64,000 bases of DNA, from contig NZ_LT575476.1 of NCBI RefSeq assembly GCF_900086655.1, positions 1,262,243-1,326,242 on the forward strand, given 5' to 3'. A program made the position numbers and the translations under genes. Shown here one piece after another: positions 34,238 to 43,426 of the stretch. The stretch is from Paenibacillus tuaregi (GTDB lineage Bacteria; Bacillota; Bacilli; Paenibacillales; Paenibacillaceae). The number at the start of each line of letters is the position of its first letter. The stretch's first letter is position 1. The notes under the pieces are model-generated. The model was given only the letters and a program-made list of their open reading frames with translations. It did not search any database and was not told the DNA's origin.

Positions 34238-35230
34238 TTGATCGAAGTTCATGATATACGCAAGTCGTTTAAAACTGCTGTTGTAAAGGAAGGGCGCTTC
34301 TCTGGACTCAGGACCCTGTTCTCAAGGGAATACCGGATTAAGGAGGCGGTTCGGGGGATTAGCTTTCAGGTGGAGCAGGGTGAATTCGTTGGTTATATTG
34401 GCCCGAATGGGGCTGGCAAATCGACGACTATCAAAATGCTGACCGGCATTCTGCATCCAACCTCAGGCCGGGTGACCATCGCGGGTATGAATCCGCATCA
34501 GGAGCGGCGTTCTGTTGTGAAGAGGCTGGGAGTTGTGTTCGGTCAGCGCAGTCAGCTGTGGTGGGACCTGCCAGTTAAGGATTCCTTTGATATTCTGGCC
34601 GAAATGTACGGCGTTGGCCAGGCGGACAAAGCGGGGAGACTCCGTCAATTTACAGAACTGCTGGATTTACAGACGTTCTGGGACACGCCTGTGCGCAAGC
34701 TGTCGCTTGGTCAGCGCATGCGCGCCGACCTTGCGGCCGCCATGCTGCACGATCCAGACGTGCTGTTCCTTGATGAGCCGACGATCGGCCTGGATGTCAA
34801 TGCGAAGCGCAACATCCGCCAGTTTCTGAAGTTGATCAATGAGGAGTTCGGCAAAACGATTCTGCTGACCACCCATGACATGGACGATATAGAGCAGCTG
34901 TGCAGCCGGGTGATGGTCATTAACAACGGGGAGCTGTCTTATGACGGGACGGTTCGCTCGCTGCGCGACACCATTGGATTGCCGACCTTGATTACGGTCA
35001 CCTTCCGGGGACCGTTTCAAATTCCCGAGTCGTATGTGGCGGATTCATGCGGTGCGGAGTCCGCCCAAATTCGGGTGACCCGTGTTATTGATCAAACCGT
35101 CTCGATTGAGGTGAATCGGCGGGAGATAAATACACTGGACATTGTTAAGGAGTTGGGCAAGTGGGGAGAGCTGGACGATATAGAGATGCAGGATCCAGAC
35201 TTCGAGGATGTCATTCATAAGGTTTATTGA
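34238..35230 (+). CDS. ABC exporter ATP-binding protein
   Basis: The 330-residue ATPase has Walker A GPNGAGKSTTIKML, a Q-loop FGQRSQLWWDLPV characteristic of this exporter subfamily, the signature KLSLGQRMRADLAAA (degenerate, SLGQR in place of SGGQ), Walker B VLFLDEPTIGLDV and switch His TTHDMDD. A C-terminal extension follows residue 245. It starts with TTG at 34238, with AAGGAAGGAG at good spacing. It drives the two preceding permeases. Confidence 0.92.
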   Translation: MIEVHDIRKSFKTAVVKEGRFSGLRTLFSREYRIKEAVRGISFQVEQGEFVGYIGPNGAGKSTTIKMLTGILHPTSGRVTIAGMNPHQERRSVVKRLGVVFGQRSQLWWDLPVKDSFDILAEMYGVGQADKAGRLRQFTELLDLQTFWDTPVRKLSLGQRMRADLAAAMLHDPDVLFLDEPTIGLDVNAKRNIRQFLKLINEEFGKTILLTTHDMDDIEQLCSRVMVINNGELSYDGTVRSLRDTIGLPTLITVTFRGPFQIPESYVADSCGAESAQIRVTRVIDQTVSIEVNRREINTLDIVKELGKWGELDDIEMQDPDFEDVIHKVY

Positions 35231-35345
35231 TGCGACAGCACCCTTATACCTGATGCGGGAGTTTCATCATCTGTTATGAACAAAGGACGGAATCGTTAAC
35301 TTATCAGGATCATTCAATGATTATGTGCAGCCTTCACGTCTAAAA

Positions 35346-35378
35346 ATATTAATGCTGCTCCTGAAGAAGGAGCAGCAT
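35346..35378 (-). terminator. Terminator of the que operon
   Basis: ATGCTGCTCCT / AGGAGCAGCAT forms an 11-bp stem. On the minus strand it is followed by TAATATTTTTA. Confidence 0.8.
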
Positions 35379-35415
35379 ATAAGTTGAACAGCACAACATG
35401 TGCCGGTTGTCTTGT

Positions 35416-35913
35416 CTAACGGTTGTCAATCTTTTCTGGATACATGTCATGGTTCAGCATCCGGTGCTCAGCCATCTGTTCATAGTTGGTGCCTGGCCGG
35501 CCGTAGTTGCAGTATGGATCAATGGAGATTCCTCCGCGCGGGGTGAATTTTCCCCATACCTCAATGTATTTGGGGTCCATCAGCTTGATCAGATCATTCA
35601 TAATGATGTTTATGCAGTCTTCATGGAAATCACCATGATTGCGGAAGCTGAACAAATACAGCTTCAGCGACTTGCTCTCTACCATCTTGATGTCCGGGAT
35701 ATAGCTGATGTGGAGCGTGGCGAAGTCCGGTTGGCCCGTAATCGGGCACAGGCTGGTGAACTCGGGGAAGTTGAATTTCACGAAATAATCCCGGTAAGCA
35801 TGTTTGTTCTCGAAGCTTTCCAGCACCTCCGGCGCATATTGAAACACGTACTTGGTCCCCTGGTTGCCGAGCAACGTCAAATCTTCCATTTCATTAGGTT
35901 GTCTTCCAGCCAT
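35416..35913 (-). CDS. queF: NADPH-dependent 7-cyano-7-deazaguanine reductase
   Basis: The 165-residue enzyme reduces preQ0 to preQ1. It has the QueF motif [20 protein letters not shown] and the nucleophilic Cys in [14 protein letters not shown]. The unimodular length matches Bacillus QueF. ATG 35913 has GGAGG 8 bases upstream. It is the last gene of the queCDEF minus-strand operon, separated from queE by about 280 bp of non-coding sequence (35914-36193) in which no promoter or structure was recognised. Confidence 0.96.
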   Translation of the reverse strand: MAGRQPNEMEDLTLLGNQGTKYVFQYAPEVLESFENKHAYRDYFVKFNFPEFTSLCPITGQPDFATLHISYIPDIKMVESKSLKLYLFSFRNHGDFHEDCINIIMNDLIKLMDPKYIEVWGKFTPRGGISIDPYCNYGRPGTNYEQMAEHRMLNHDMYPEKIDNR

Positions 35914-36193
35914 AATTGATTCCTCCGGTATATTTATTCTGGTTAATGTCATAGAAAGCAAGCGGCTTGAAATGTCATTTCGCCCTATTGCCTGATGTTT
36001 TGTGGGCTGAATTATCTTTGATTGAATTTGTAAGCAGGAACCTTGTTACAAGCGATTGTCAGCACATTCTTCGGATGCATTTTTCTTTTAAAAGCTTTCA
36101 GCTTCTTCCGAATCATTTTACTTACTTGTGTCCCCCCTCTATCAACCAATCTATTATTGACCACTCTATGTTGACTGTCTGTCCGCGTGAAAG

Positions 36194-36946
36194 CTAGACC
36201 CCGCGCTTGTTGCCCCATACTAATGCGTGCAGCTGAGGGAGCACCCGGACATTGTTTAACTCCGAAGATTGAACAACGTCTTCAATCAACTGTTCATACC
36301 GGGCAAGCAAATCGGAGGCATGGGCTGTGATATCCATCCGCTGAACATCAGGATTCCCAACCTGCAGATACATCACCGTATCGGGATAGCGGGCATGAAC
36401 GCGCGTGGCATAATCCAGATCTGCCTGATCAAAAATAACTACCTTCAGGCTGTAAGAGTAACCCTCAGGTCTTGATTTTAGCCGGGCGACGATCAAATCC
36501 AGCTGGTCCCAATCGGTTGTCATTCCCGAGCTTGGCGGCTTGGGAGAGAGGGTGACCTCTTCAATCTCCGCCAGCCAGTCCTGCCATCTTGAGCCTTGCG
36601 TTTCTACGGCCAGTCGGATGCCGCTCCTATTCAGCAGGGTAACGAGCCCTCCGAGCTGGGGCAGCAGCGCGGGATTGCCTCCTGACAGAGTCACATGGGA
36701 GAACCGGTCTCCTCCAATGCGCTGCAGCTCCGCCCAAATTTGCTCAGGGCTCATCCGTTTGATCTGGTCTTTGGCACTGCCATCCCAAGTGAAGGCCGAG
36801 TCGCACCAGGCGCACCGGTAGTCGCACCCTGCCGTGCGCACGAACATGGTCTTTTGGCCAATCACCATACCCTCACCTTGAACGGTTGGACCAAAAATTT
36901 CCAACACGGGAATATCAGGTGTATTCCTATTAGCTGAACTATTCAC
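36194..36946 (-). CDS. queE: 7-carboxy-7-deazaguanine synthase
   Basis: The 250-residue radical SAM enzyme converts 6-carboxytetrahydropterin to CDG. It has the EIFGPTVQGEGMVIG start, the FeS cluster motif CDYRCAWC (Cys-x3-Cys-x2-Cys), and SGGNPAL in the SAM-binding region. It starts with GTG at 36946, overlapping queD, with a GGAG site upstream. Confidence 0.95.
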   Translation of the reverse strand: MNSSANRNTPDIPVLEIFGPTVQGEGMVIGQKTMFVRTAGCDYRCAWCDSAFTWDGSAKDQIKRMSPEQIWAELQRIGGDRFSHVTLSGGNPALLPQLGGLVTLLNRSGIRLAVETQGSRWQDWLAEIEEVTLSPKPPSSGMTTDWDQLDLIVARLKSRPEGYSYSLKVVIFDQADLDYATRVHARYPDTVMYLQVGNPDVQRMDITAHASDLLARYEQLIEDVVQSSELNNVRVLPQLHALVWGNKRGV

Positions 36947-37433
36947 CTGTCATCCACTCCCGTCTGGCTTCGGCATAACTTGTGGGGGTCTCATACAGGC
37001 GGATAAATTCCGTACGCCCCTCATGAATTAGCGGTTTGACCTCTTCAGAGGCCAGCGCTTCCTCCATTTGTTCGAACAGCCATACGACCATGTTCTCAGC
37101 CGTCGTGTTCATTGGGGGCAGAGTCTCGTTCAAATATCTGTGATCTAGGTAGGTCTCGATCCGGGATTTCCATATATCTTTGATCAGTCCGAAATCAGCG
37201 GTAAGGCCGATGTCATTCGGGCGCGCGCTGATTCCGATGACTGCTTTATAGGTATGGCCGTGCAGGTTCTTGCACTTGCCCTCATATGCATGCAGATGAT
37301 GCGCAGCGTCAAAAGTAAATTCCTTGCTCACCAGAACCCGGCGGTTATGGTATTTCAATTGCTTCGGCTGGATGTCATCCCCCAGCTTTTGCAGCTTGTC
37401 CACAATGCGGAATTCCCCAGGTGTGCGGCTCAT
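36939..37433 (-). CDS. queD: 6-carboxy-5,6,7,8-tetrahydropterin synthase
   Basis: The 164-residue enzyme converts dihydroneopterin triphosphate to CPH4. Zinc ligands and catalytic Cys are seen in [20 protein letters not shown], with [10 protein letters not shown] and LDHRYLNET following. About 35 residues precede the core. ATG 37433 overlaps the queC stop (ATGA), so translation is coupled. Confidence 0.95.
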   Translation of the reverse strand: MSRTPGEFRIVDKLQKLGDDIQPKQLKYHNRRVLVSKEFTFDAAHHLHAYEGKCKNLHGHTYKAVIGISARPNDIGLTADFGLIKDIWKSRIETYLDHRYLNETLPPMNTTAENMVVWLFEQMEEALASEEVKPLIHEGRTEFIRLYETPTSYAEARREWMTGE

Positions 37434-38098
37434 ATGCAGTCGCCCCCTTGGCGGGACATAAGGAATTTGTCCAGGCCCGCTTGTCTTAGCTTGCAGGCGG
37501 GACATTCCCCGCAGCCGTGGCCGATAATCCCGTTATAGCAAGTGAGCGTCTTCTCCCGCACGAAATCAAAGGCTGACAGCTCATCAGCCAAGGCCCAGGT
37601 TTCGGCTTTGTCCAGCCACATCAGCGGGGTATGAATGACAAAGTTGTAGTCCATCGCCAGGTTCAAGGTGACGTTCAGCGACTTGACAAAAGTGTCCCGG
37701 CAGTCGGGATATCCGCTGAAATCGGTCTCGCAGACCCCGGTAACCAGGTGCCTTGCTCCGGATGTCTTGGCTTTGACCGCAGCAAAGCTCAGGAACAGGT
37801 GATTGCGGCCCTCCACAAACGTGCTGGGCAGGCTGCCTTCCTGCTCTGTAATCTCGATATCATCGCGGGTCAGCGCGTTCGGGGCCAGCTGGTTTAAGAG
37901 ACTCATGTCCAGTACGGTGTTCTTCACACCGAGCTCATCTGCGATGGCCCGGGCACATTCAATCTCCAGCTTGTGACGCTGTCCGTAGTCAAAGGTTACG
38001 GTCTCCACTTCACCGAACTGCTTCAGGGCCCAGAAGAGGCACGTTGTGCTGTCCTGACCGCCGCTGAATACAACAACTGCTTTTTCATTTTTGAGCAT
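37430..38098 (-). CDS. queC: 7-cyano-7-deazaguanine synthase
   Basis: The 222-residue enzyme turns CDG to preQ0 with ATP and ammonia. It has the PP-loop [14 protein letters not shown] at the N-terminus and the C-terminal zinc site [13 protein letters not shown] with the upstream Cys in [16 protein letters not shown] precedes the ATG. It is the first gene of the operon, behind a preQ1-I riboswitch with terminator. Confidence 0.96.
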   Translation of the reverse strand: MLKNEKAVVVFSGGQDSTTCLFWALKQFGEVETVTFDYGQRHKLEIECARAIADELGVKNTVLDMSLLNQLAPNALTRDDIEITEQEGSLPSTFVEGRNHLFLSFAAVKAKTSGARHLVTGVCETDFSGYPDCRDTFVKSLNVTLNLAMDYNFVIHTPLMWLDKAETWALADELSAFDFVREKTLTCYNGIIGHGCGECPACKLRQAGLDKFLMSRQGGDCI

Positions 38099-38186
38099 AA
38101 AAAAACCTCTCTATCTTCAGAAATTTGCGGCAAATGACCTTGTCATCTACCCATACGAAGAGAGAGAGTTCTTGAACTGGCATCGC

Positions 38187-38225
38187 AAAAAAACAAGCCC
38201 ATCTTCAAATCGATAAGAAAGGGCT
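38187..38225 (-). terminator. preQ1 riboswitch expression-platform terminator
   Basis: On the minus strand AGCCC and GGGCT pair across an AT-rich loop with an inner CTT/AAG pairing, followed by a run of T. It lies directly after the aptamer tail. Confidence 0.85.
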
Positions 38226-38226
38226 A

Positions 38227-38270
38227 CCTTAGTTTTTTATAGAGGGAGTTCGCGAACCTCTCCCATGCGG
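38227..38270 (-). ncRNA. preQ1-I riboswitch (transcriptional type)
   Basis: On the minus strand GAGAGGTTCGCGAACTCCCTC is followed by TATAAAAAACTAAGG, which is nearly the textbook class I aptamer with its A-rich tail. A terminator follows at 38187-38225. It controls queC-queD-queE-queF. A TATAAT-like -10 box on the minus strand is at 38322-38317; its -35 box is weak. Confidence 0.96.
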
Positions 38271-38452
38271 GACTTGCCGCATGGACTGTCTTCAGTTGGC
38301 GCAGTGCGCTGCCCTATTATAACACATTTCCGTGAATTTGAAGGTAGAAAGAAATGGGTGCCGTTTGCTTTTTGAGGAATGGAGTTCTAGGATAAGGCTA
38401 TAAGTATAGGACTATGAATATAAGGCAGATCTTGAGTGGGAGGAGTGGTTGA

Positions 38453-39313
38453 ATGAAGCTTGTTAATTTTTACAGAGAACAACAATTATGTCTTGGTGTT
38501 ATGACAGAAAGGGGCATGCTGGATGTGTCCTCCCGCTTTGACATGGACAGGCTATTGACCGCGGGGGAACAAGAGGTTCAGGCTATCAAAGCTTATGCAG
38601 AAGGCCTGATTCACTCGGGAGATGTCCAGTTCCTTCATGAAGAACAAATCAGATACGCGCCATGTGTGCCTAATTCCCGCAAAATAATTTGCATCGGGCT
38701 CAATTACCGGAGGCATGCCGAGGAATCGGGCATGAATCCGCCTGAAGAGCCTCTGCTGTTCAGCAAATTTTCCAATGCGCTAGCCGCTCATAAGGAAGAT
38801 ATTGAACTGCCGGCAGAATCCCGGCAGGTGGATTATGAGGCAGAGCTCGGGATTGTGATCGGACGCAAGGTGCGAAATATATCCAAAGAGGATGCATTAT
38901 CCGCTGTGTTCGGCTACTGCTGCACGAATGACCTGTCCGCCCGAGATTTGCAATTCCGAAGCTCCCAATGGCTGCTGGGAAAATCCTGTGACGGGTTCGC
39001 GCCGTGCGGCCCTTATTTGGTAACCGCTGAAGAAGTACCGAGTCCCAACAAGCTGGAGATCCGCACGCTCGTCAATGGGGAAGTAAGACAGAGCTCGAAC
39101 ACCTCGGATATGATTTTCCACTGTGATGAGATAATAAGCTATATTTCCAGGCATATGACGCTGGAGCCCGGGGATTTAATCCTCACCGGAACGCCGGAAG
39201 GTGTGGTCATGGGCCTACCGGAATCGGAGCGTGTCTGGCTGCGGGACGGAGATACCGTTACCGTGGAAATCGAGGGGCTTGGGAGCTTGACGAACCGGTT
39301 GGTGAAGCCGTAA
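38453..39313 (+). CDS. Fumarylacetoacetate hydrolase family protein
   Basis: The 286-residue product has an N-terminal accessory domain and a C-terminal FAH core. The core shows KIICIGLNYRRHAEESG, the metal ligands in VDYEAELGIVIGR (two Glu), CTNDLSARDLQ (Asp) and the closing GDLILTGTPEGV. These enzymes hydrolyse or decarboxylate 2-oxo acids with C-C bonds (for example acylpyruvates or homoprotocatechuate pathway intermediates). The substrate is unknown. GGGAGGAG lies before the ATG. Confidence 0.9.
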   Translation: MKLVNFYREQQLCLGVMTERGMLDVSSRFDMDRLLTAGEQEVQAIKAYAEGLIHSGDVQFLHEEQIRYAPCVPNSRKIICIGLNYRRHAEESGMNPPEEPLLFSKFSNALAAHKEDIELPAESRQVDYEAELGIVIGRKVRNISKEDALSAVFGYCCTNDLSARDLQFRSSQWLLGKSCDGFAPCGPYLVTAEEVPSPNKLEIRTLVNGEVRQSSNTSDMIFHCDEIISYISRHMTLEPGDLILTGTPEGVVMGLPESERVWLRDGDTVTVEIEGLGSLTNRLVKP

Positions 39314-39689
39314 GATGATAGATTTCGGCCTGGTGAAGCAAGGGATGTACTTTAAAAATGGTGATACAACATTTAAGGGACTACAGAGAGTAGCGGAGAC
39401 CACATTAAGACCTTCCCAACAATATGAGTCGCGGCGTGCAGTGGGGGACGATGAAGAAAGTGAAAATCGAGAGTCGCTCGGCGCTCCTGCATTGGGTCTT
39501 GAAATATTTAGGAGAGTGACACGTTGAAAAATGAGGTCGGATAATTCCGATCTCATTTGTGGACAACTATAATGATGCACATTCAAACGTTGAGAAAGCA
39601 TATAATTATATCTCAAGTAACTCAAGTATGTAACTTAAAAGGAATGTGTGAATGCTTAGTCGATTATTTATAAAATATTGAGGATAAAT

Positions 39690-39941
39690 ATGGATATTTC
39701 ATTGGTTATGATATACAGCCTGGTCCTTATTCTTTTGGTATTTAGAACTTTTAAATACAAACTCAAGAAATATAACAAAGAAAATGCAGGGATCTCTATT
39801 ATTGCAGTTATGATGATATTGACGAATTTATCAAATGGAAACTCTGATTATACTATTATTAAGTACTTTTTATTAGCATTTTATGTTGTTGCCTCTATAA
39901 CATTTGTCTATGGTAGATTAACCCAAAACCGTAAAGAGTGA
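39690..39941 (+). CDS. Small AT-rich membrane protein
   Basis: The 83-residue product has three hydrophobic stretches: LVMIYSLVLILLVF, AGISIIAVMMILTNL and YFLLAFYVVASITFVYG, with a basic loop between the first two. ATG 39690 has TGAGG at fair spacing. The gene and its 160-bp upstream region are much more AT-rich than their neighbours, which suggests recent acquisition. A strong terminator follows. No family was recognised. Confidence 0.55.
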   Translation: MDISLVMIYSLVLILLVFRTFKYKLKKYNKENAGISIIAVMMILTNLSNGNSDYTIIKYFLLAFYVVASITFVYGRLTQNRKE

Positions 39942-39951
39942 AGTATTTTTG

Positions 39952-39984
39952 AAAAGACACCTTTAAAAGGGTGTCTTTTCATTT
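39952..39984 (+). terminator. Terminator after the small membrane protein gene
   Basis: AAAAGACACC / GGGTGTCTTTT stem followed by T-rich sequence. A G-run/C-run hairpin (about 40009-40045) stands next to it. Confidence 0.85.
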
Positions 39985-40075
39985 TATAAAACCAACTCAA
40001 CATAAATAGGGGGGGCGAAGATGGAAATAAGAGTTCTCCCCCCCTGATGATATGTTGTGGGCAGCCGCCGTTTTC

Positions 40076-41794
40076 TTATTGCCTGTGGTGTTCCGTCAAT
40101 CTGGACACGGCGTCTTCCACGCTTAGCACCTCTGCTTCAGGCTTGCAGCGCTCTTTCCATTCGATCAGGCCATCCTTGGCCATCTTGCCGATCACGATGC
40201 GCACGGGAATGCCGATGAGGTCGGAGTCCTTGAATTTTATACCGGCACGCTCATCCCGGTCATCAAGAAGCACCTCGATTCCAAGGCTTGTTAGCTGCTC
40301 GTAAAGCTCGGTCACCAGGGAAAATTGGGCCTCATCCTTGAGCGAGAGTGGAACAAGATGCACCTGATAAGGGGCGAGTGAGGACGGCCATATTAGTCCG
40401 TTCCCGTCATGATGCTGTTCGGCCACAGCGGACAGGAGGCGGGAGATACCGATGCCGTAACAGCCCATGACCATTCGGTTCTCCTGTCCTGAAGCATCGG
40501 AGAATACAGCCCCGAGCGCATCGCTGTATTTGGTTCCGAGCTTGAAGACATGACCGATCTCAATTCCCTTGACCAGAGACATCGGCTGGCCGCAATGCGG
40601 ACAAGGATCCCCCTCATTGACATTCCGCAGATCAGGGGCATCCTGTAAAGGGAAGTCGACCCCCGGCCGGACTCCGCTAAGATGATAATCTGCTTGATTG
40701 GCACCGGTCATGGCCGTATCCATACGGGCCACGTCGCTGTCAATCAGCAGGGGAATATGAAGCCCAACCGGTCCGGCAAAACCAACGGGTGCCCCGGTAA
40801 TTTCGAGTACTGTCTTGGTATCTGCGAGCTCGACGGTCTCCGCCTTCATGTAATTCTTCACTTTAATCTCATTGACCTCATGATCCCCGCGGACAAGCAC
40901 CGCAGTTGGTTTGCCGTCAATCAGATAGATTAAGGTTTTGATGATCTGGTTCGCCGGAAGTCCGGTAAATGAGGTTAGCTCTTCGATCGTATGCACATCC
41001 GGCGTGGATATAAGTTCTGGAGCAGGCTGATTTTCCCTTACCTCCAACGCGGCTTCAAGGCGAAGCTCCACTTCCTTGTGTCCTGCTTTCTCCAGATTGG
41101 CCGCATAGTCGCCGACAGGGCATACCGCTATGGTGTCCTCCCCGATATCGGCCAGAGCCATAAATTCATGAGTTTCTCCTTCTCCGCCAATCGCCCCGGC
41201 GTCGGCGTGAACCGATCTGAAATCGAGGCCGCACCTGGTGAAGATCCGGGTATAAGCTGCATGCATAGCCCAGTAGCTCGCATCCAGGCCATCCCAATCG
41301 GTATCGAAGGAGTAGGCATCCTTCATGAGAAATTCCCTTCCCCTAAGAAGCCCGAACCGCGGGCGTCGCTCATCTCTGAATTTAGTCTGGATTTGGTACA
41401 GAGTTAGAGGCAGCTGTCTGTAGGAGCTAGTCTCGTCTCTGACCAGTGCGGTAATGACCTCCTCGTGGGTAGGGCCAAGGGCGAATTCCCGTCCATGGCG
41501 GTCTTCCAGCCGGATAAGCTCAGGCCCGTAAACCTCATACCGGCCGGACTTCTTCCACAGCTCGGCAGGCTGCATCGCTGGCATCAGCAGCTCCTGGGCT
41601 CCCGCAAGGTTCATCTCTTCACGGACAATAGCGGATGCTTTCTGAAGGACACGCCAGCCCAGTGGAAGGTACGTGTACACTCCTGAGGCTAGTTGGCGGA
41701 TGAAGCCTGCCCGAAGCAGCAGGCGGTGGCTTTGAGCTTCCGCATCGGCTGGAGCCTCTCTCAAGGTAGGCATCAGCAGTCGGCTTTGTTTCAT
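40076..41794 (-). CDS. proS: Prolyl-tRNA synthetase
   Basis: The 572-residue class II synthetase has motif 2 region RDERRPRFGLLRGREFLMKDAYSF (in two parts), an editing INS domain in the middle (residues about 230-410, with FTGLPANQIIKTLIYLIDG) and motif 3 MGCYGIGISRLLSAVAEQ. The anticodon-binding domain ends the protein. It charges tRNA-Pro. AAGGAGAAG precedes the ATG. A T-box leader immediately upstream makes expression respond to uncharged tRNA-Pro. Confidence 0.97.
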   Translation of the reverse strand: MKQSRLLMPTLREAPADAEAQSHRLLLRAGFIRQLASGVYTYLPLGWRVLQKASAIVREEMNLAGAQELLMPAMQPAELWKKSGRYEVYGPELIRLEDRHGREFALGPTHEEVITALVRDETSSYRQLPLTLYQIQTKFRDERRPRFGLLRGREFLMKDAYSFDTDWDGLDASYWAMHAAYTRIFTRCGLDFRSVHADAGAIGGEGETHEFMALADIGEDTIAVCPVGDYAANLEKAGHKEVELRLEAALEVRENQPAPELISTPDVHTIEELTSFTGLPANQIIKTLIYLIDGKPTAVLVRGDHEVNEIKVKNYMKAETVELADTKTVLEITGAPVGFAGPVGLHIPLLIDSDVARMDTAMTGANQADYHLSGVRPGVDFPLQDAPDLRNVNEGDPCPHCGQPMSLVKGIEIGHVFKLGTKYSDALGAVFSDASGQENRMVMGCYGIGISRLLSAVAEQHHDGNGLIWPSSLAPYQVHLVPLSLKDEAQFSLVTELYEQLTSLGIEVLLDDRDERAGIKFKDSDLIGIPVRIVIGKMAKDGLIEWKERCKPEAEVLSVEDAVSRLTEHHRQ

Positions 41795-41832
41795 TGTTTC
41801 TTCTCCTTTCTTGATTCGATGTCAAAAGACAA

Positions 41833-42078
41833 CAAAAAGAGCCCACTCGTCAAGGGACGAATGCGCTCGTGGTACCACCCTAATTAAATCAGCCGGATGA
41901 TAATTCCTCCGGTCTAATCCTTAAACAGGTAACGGTGTTCACCGGCAGCGGATTATGGCGCTGCAGCTTCCAAGGCAGGGAGCAACGGTCCGTGACGGGA
42001 AGTCTTTCAGCCTGTGGGCTTCCTCTCTGAAGCGGCCGGTATCCGAAGCTCATGATCTTGGTCAACGCTGTTGTCATA
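41833..42078 (-). ncRNA. T-box leader of proS
   Basis: On the minus strand the T-box AGGGTGGTACCACG (about 41868-41882) is followed by a GAGCGCATTCGTC / GACGAGTGGGCTC terminator stem and TTTTTG (41833-41868). Upstream are stem-loops with an AGAGAGGAAGCC segment as in stem I. The specifier codon could not be fixed by eye; a proline codon is expected. Confidence 0.92.
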
Positions 42079-42155
42079 TTTTATCCAAATTACACCAAAT
42101 TGAGTGTAGGGTCAATAGGGGTGTACACGAAAAGGCGATTTACTAGTCTCTTAGG

Positions 42156-42217
42156 CTATATAAAATGAACTTTAGAATTAACCTAAATGTTAACCTTCAT
42201 AAGCTCATTTTATATAG
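42156..42217. repeat. MITE-like repeat, 62-bp deleted copy
   Basis: Its two ends, CTATATAAAATGAACTTTAG and the complement of CTATATAAAATGAGCTTATG, correspond to the right and left ends of the 10.5-kb copy, joined by about 10 bp. It is therefore an internally deleted element in opposite orientation. It can fold into one long hairpin. Its right end forms the last three codons and stop of speD. Confidence 0.85.
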
Positions 42218-43032
42218 ATGGAGCCGCGCTTCATATTTTTACCATAGTAGATTTCGTCCATTTCTACTTTCAACCTCTCCGTTATGGAAGCCTGTTCTTC
42301 AGGGCTCAGTTTCTCCTTGGTATATCCGAATAAATAATTGTCCAGATCAAATGCCTTGAGCTTGCACTTGGTATGGAAAATATTTTCCTGATATACATTA
42401 ACGTCAATCATGTCATACAGTTTCTTGTCCTTCTCAGGGATGTAGTTCTGAATGGAGCTGATGTCATGGTCGATGAACAGCTTCCGGCCGTTGATATCGC
42501 GGGTGAAGCCGCGTACCCGGTAGTCCATGGTCATCATATCCGGCTCAAAAGAGTGGATCAGATAATTCAGCGCTTTAAGCGGAGAGATCTCCCCGCACGT
42601 GGATACATCGATATCCGCGCGGAAGGTGGAAATCCCCTCGTCCGGGTGGGATTCCGGATAGGTATGGACTGTTATGTGGCTTTTGTCCAAATGCATCACC
42701 ACCGAGTCAGGAAGCGGCCCCGGCGTCTCATCAAACGTCTCGGTATCCATCTCGGCCACTGGGCCTTCCGACACCAGCATCGTCACACTGGCCCCTTGTG
42801 GAATGTAATCCTGCTTGGCAATATTGAGAATATTCGCCCCAATAATTTCAGATACGGATTTTAAAATAGCTGTAAGGCGGTCGGCGTTATACTGCTCATC
42901 GACATACTCGATGTATGCATCCCGTTCCTCGGTTGTTTTGGTATAACAGATATCATACATATTAAAGCTGAGCGATTTCGTCAAATTGTTAAAACCATGC
43001 AGCTGAACCGCCTGCTCGGGAGTTAGTTTCAT
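42205..43032 (-). CDS. speD: S-adenosylmethionine decarboxylase proenzyme, E. coli type
   Basis: The 275-residue product is of the long class related to E. coli Spe[41 protein letters not shown], and the self-cleavage site with the pyruvoyl-forming Ser in [17 protein letters not shown]. It supplies decarboxylated SAM for spermidine synthesis. The conserved end EIYYGKNM is followed by KRGSIYIK; the last three residues and the stop come from the terminal repeat of the MITE-like element. GGAGAAATGACGA precedes the ATG. Confidence 0.95.
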   Translation of the reverse strand: MKLTPEQAVQLHGFNNLTKSLSFNMYDICYTKTTEERDAYIEYVDEQYNADRLTAILKSVSEIIGANILNIAKQDYIPQGASVTMLVSEGPVAEMDTETFDETPGPLPDSVVMHLDKSHITVHTYPESHPDEGISTFRADIDVSTCGEISPLKALNYLIHSFEPDMMTMDYRVRGFTRDINGRKLFIDHDISSIQNYIPEKDKKLYDMIDVNVYQENIFHTKCKLKAFDLDNYLFGYTKEKLSPEEQASITERLKVEMDEIYYGKNMKRGSIYIK

Positions 43033-43171
43033 TCGTCATTTCTCCTTAAGTCTGCAATAATAACTAAATTATTACCTGATCTGAATTGTCCTAGTCTTAT
43101 AAATGTTTACCCGATTATTCACATCGTTAACAAGGTAACAAGAACTCAAGAGCGCCACCAGGCCGCAGCAT

Positions 43172-43202
43172 AAAAAAGACCCGCAGGCGTCAGCCATGCG
43201 GG
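43172..43202 (-). terminator. Terminator of the YjfB-like gene
   Basis: On the minus strand CCCGCA / TGCGGG stem followed by TCTTTTTT. Confidence 0.85.
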
Positions 43203-43209
43203 CAAGGAG

Positions 43210-43386
43210 TTAAATGGAAATGTCCAATTGTCTCCCCAGGTTTGGATCCATGCTTTTCTGAATCATTTGCACCATGTTCTGAGCCTGAGTTTCAGCCTGG
43301 TTCTTGGCCATGTTCAGCACTTTAATGCCGACGGCCTGTGACAAGGCTGACTGGCTCATGGCTGTAGCTGCTGCCGCGATATCCAT
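43210..43386 (-). CDS. YjfB-family putative motility protein
   Basis: The 58-residue product begins MDIAAAATAMSQSALSQAVG and ends with DPNLGRQLDISI, the YjfB-family pattern of an alanine-rich amphipathic helix and a conserved D-x-x-LG-x-x-LD end. ATG 43386 has GGGAGG at good spacing. The family is linked to motility by annotation only; no flagellar genes are adjacent. Confidence 0.8.
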   Translation of the reverse strand: MDIAAAATAMSQSALSQAVGIKVLNMAKNQAETQAQNMVQMIQKSMDPNLGRQLDISI

Positions 43387-43426
43387 ACTCGCACCTCCCC
43401 TGATCATACTATCGGCAGATCGGGTT

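Noticed and set aside
39315-39527. Possible 70-residue gene directly after the FAH gene
   Set aside because: The ATG lies 1 base after the FAH stop but has no ribosome site. The product matches nothing recognised, so coding status is unsupported though not excluded.
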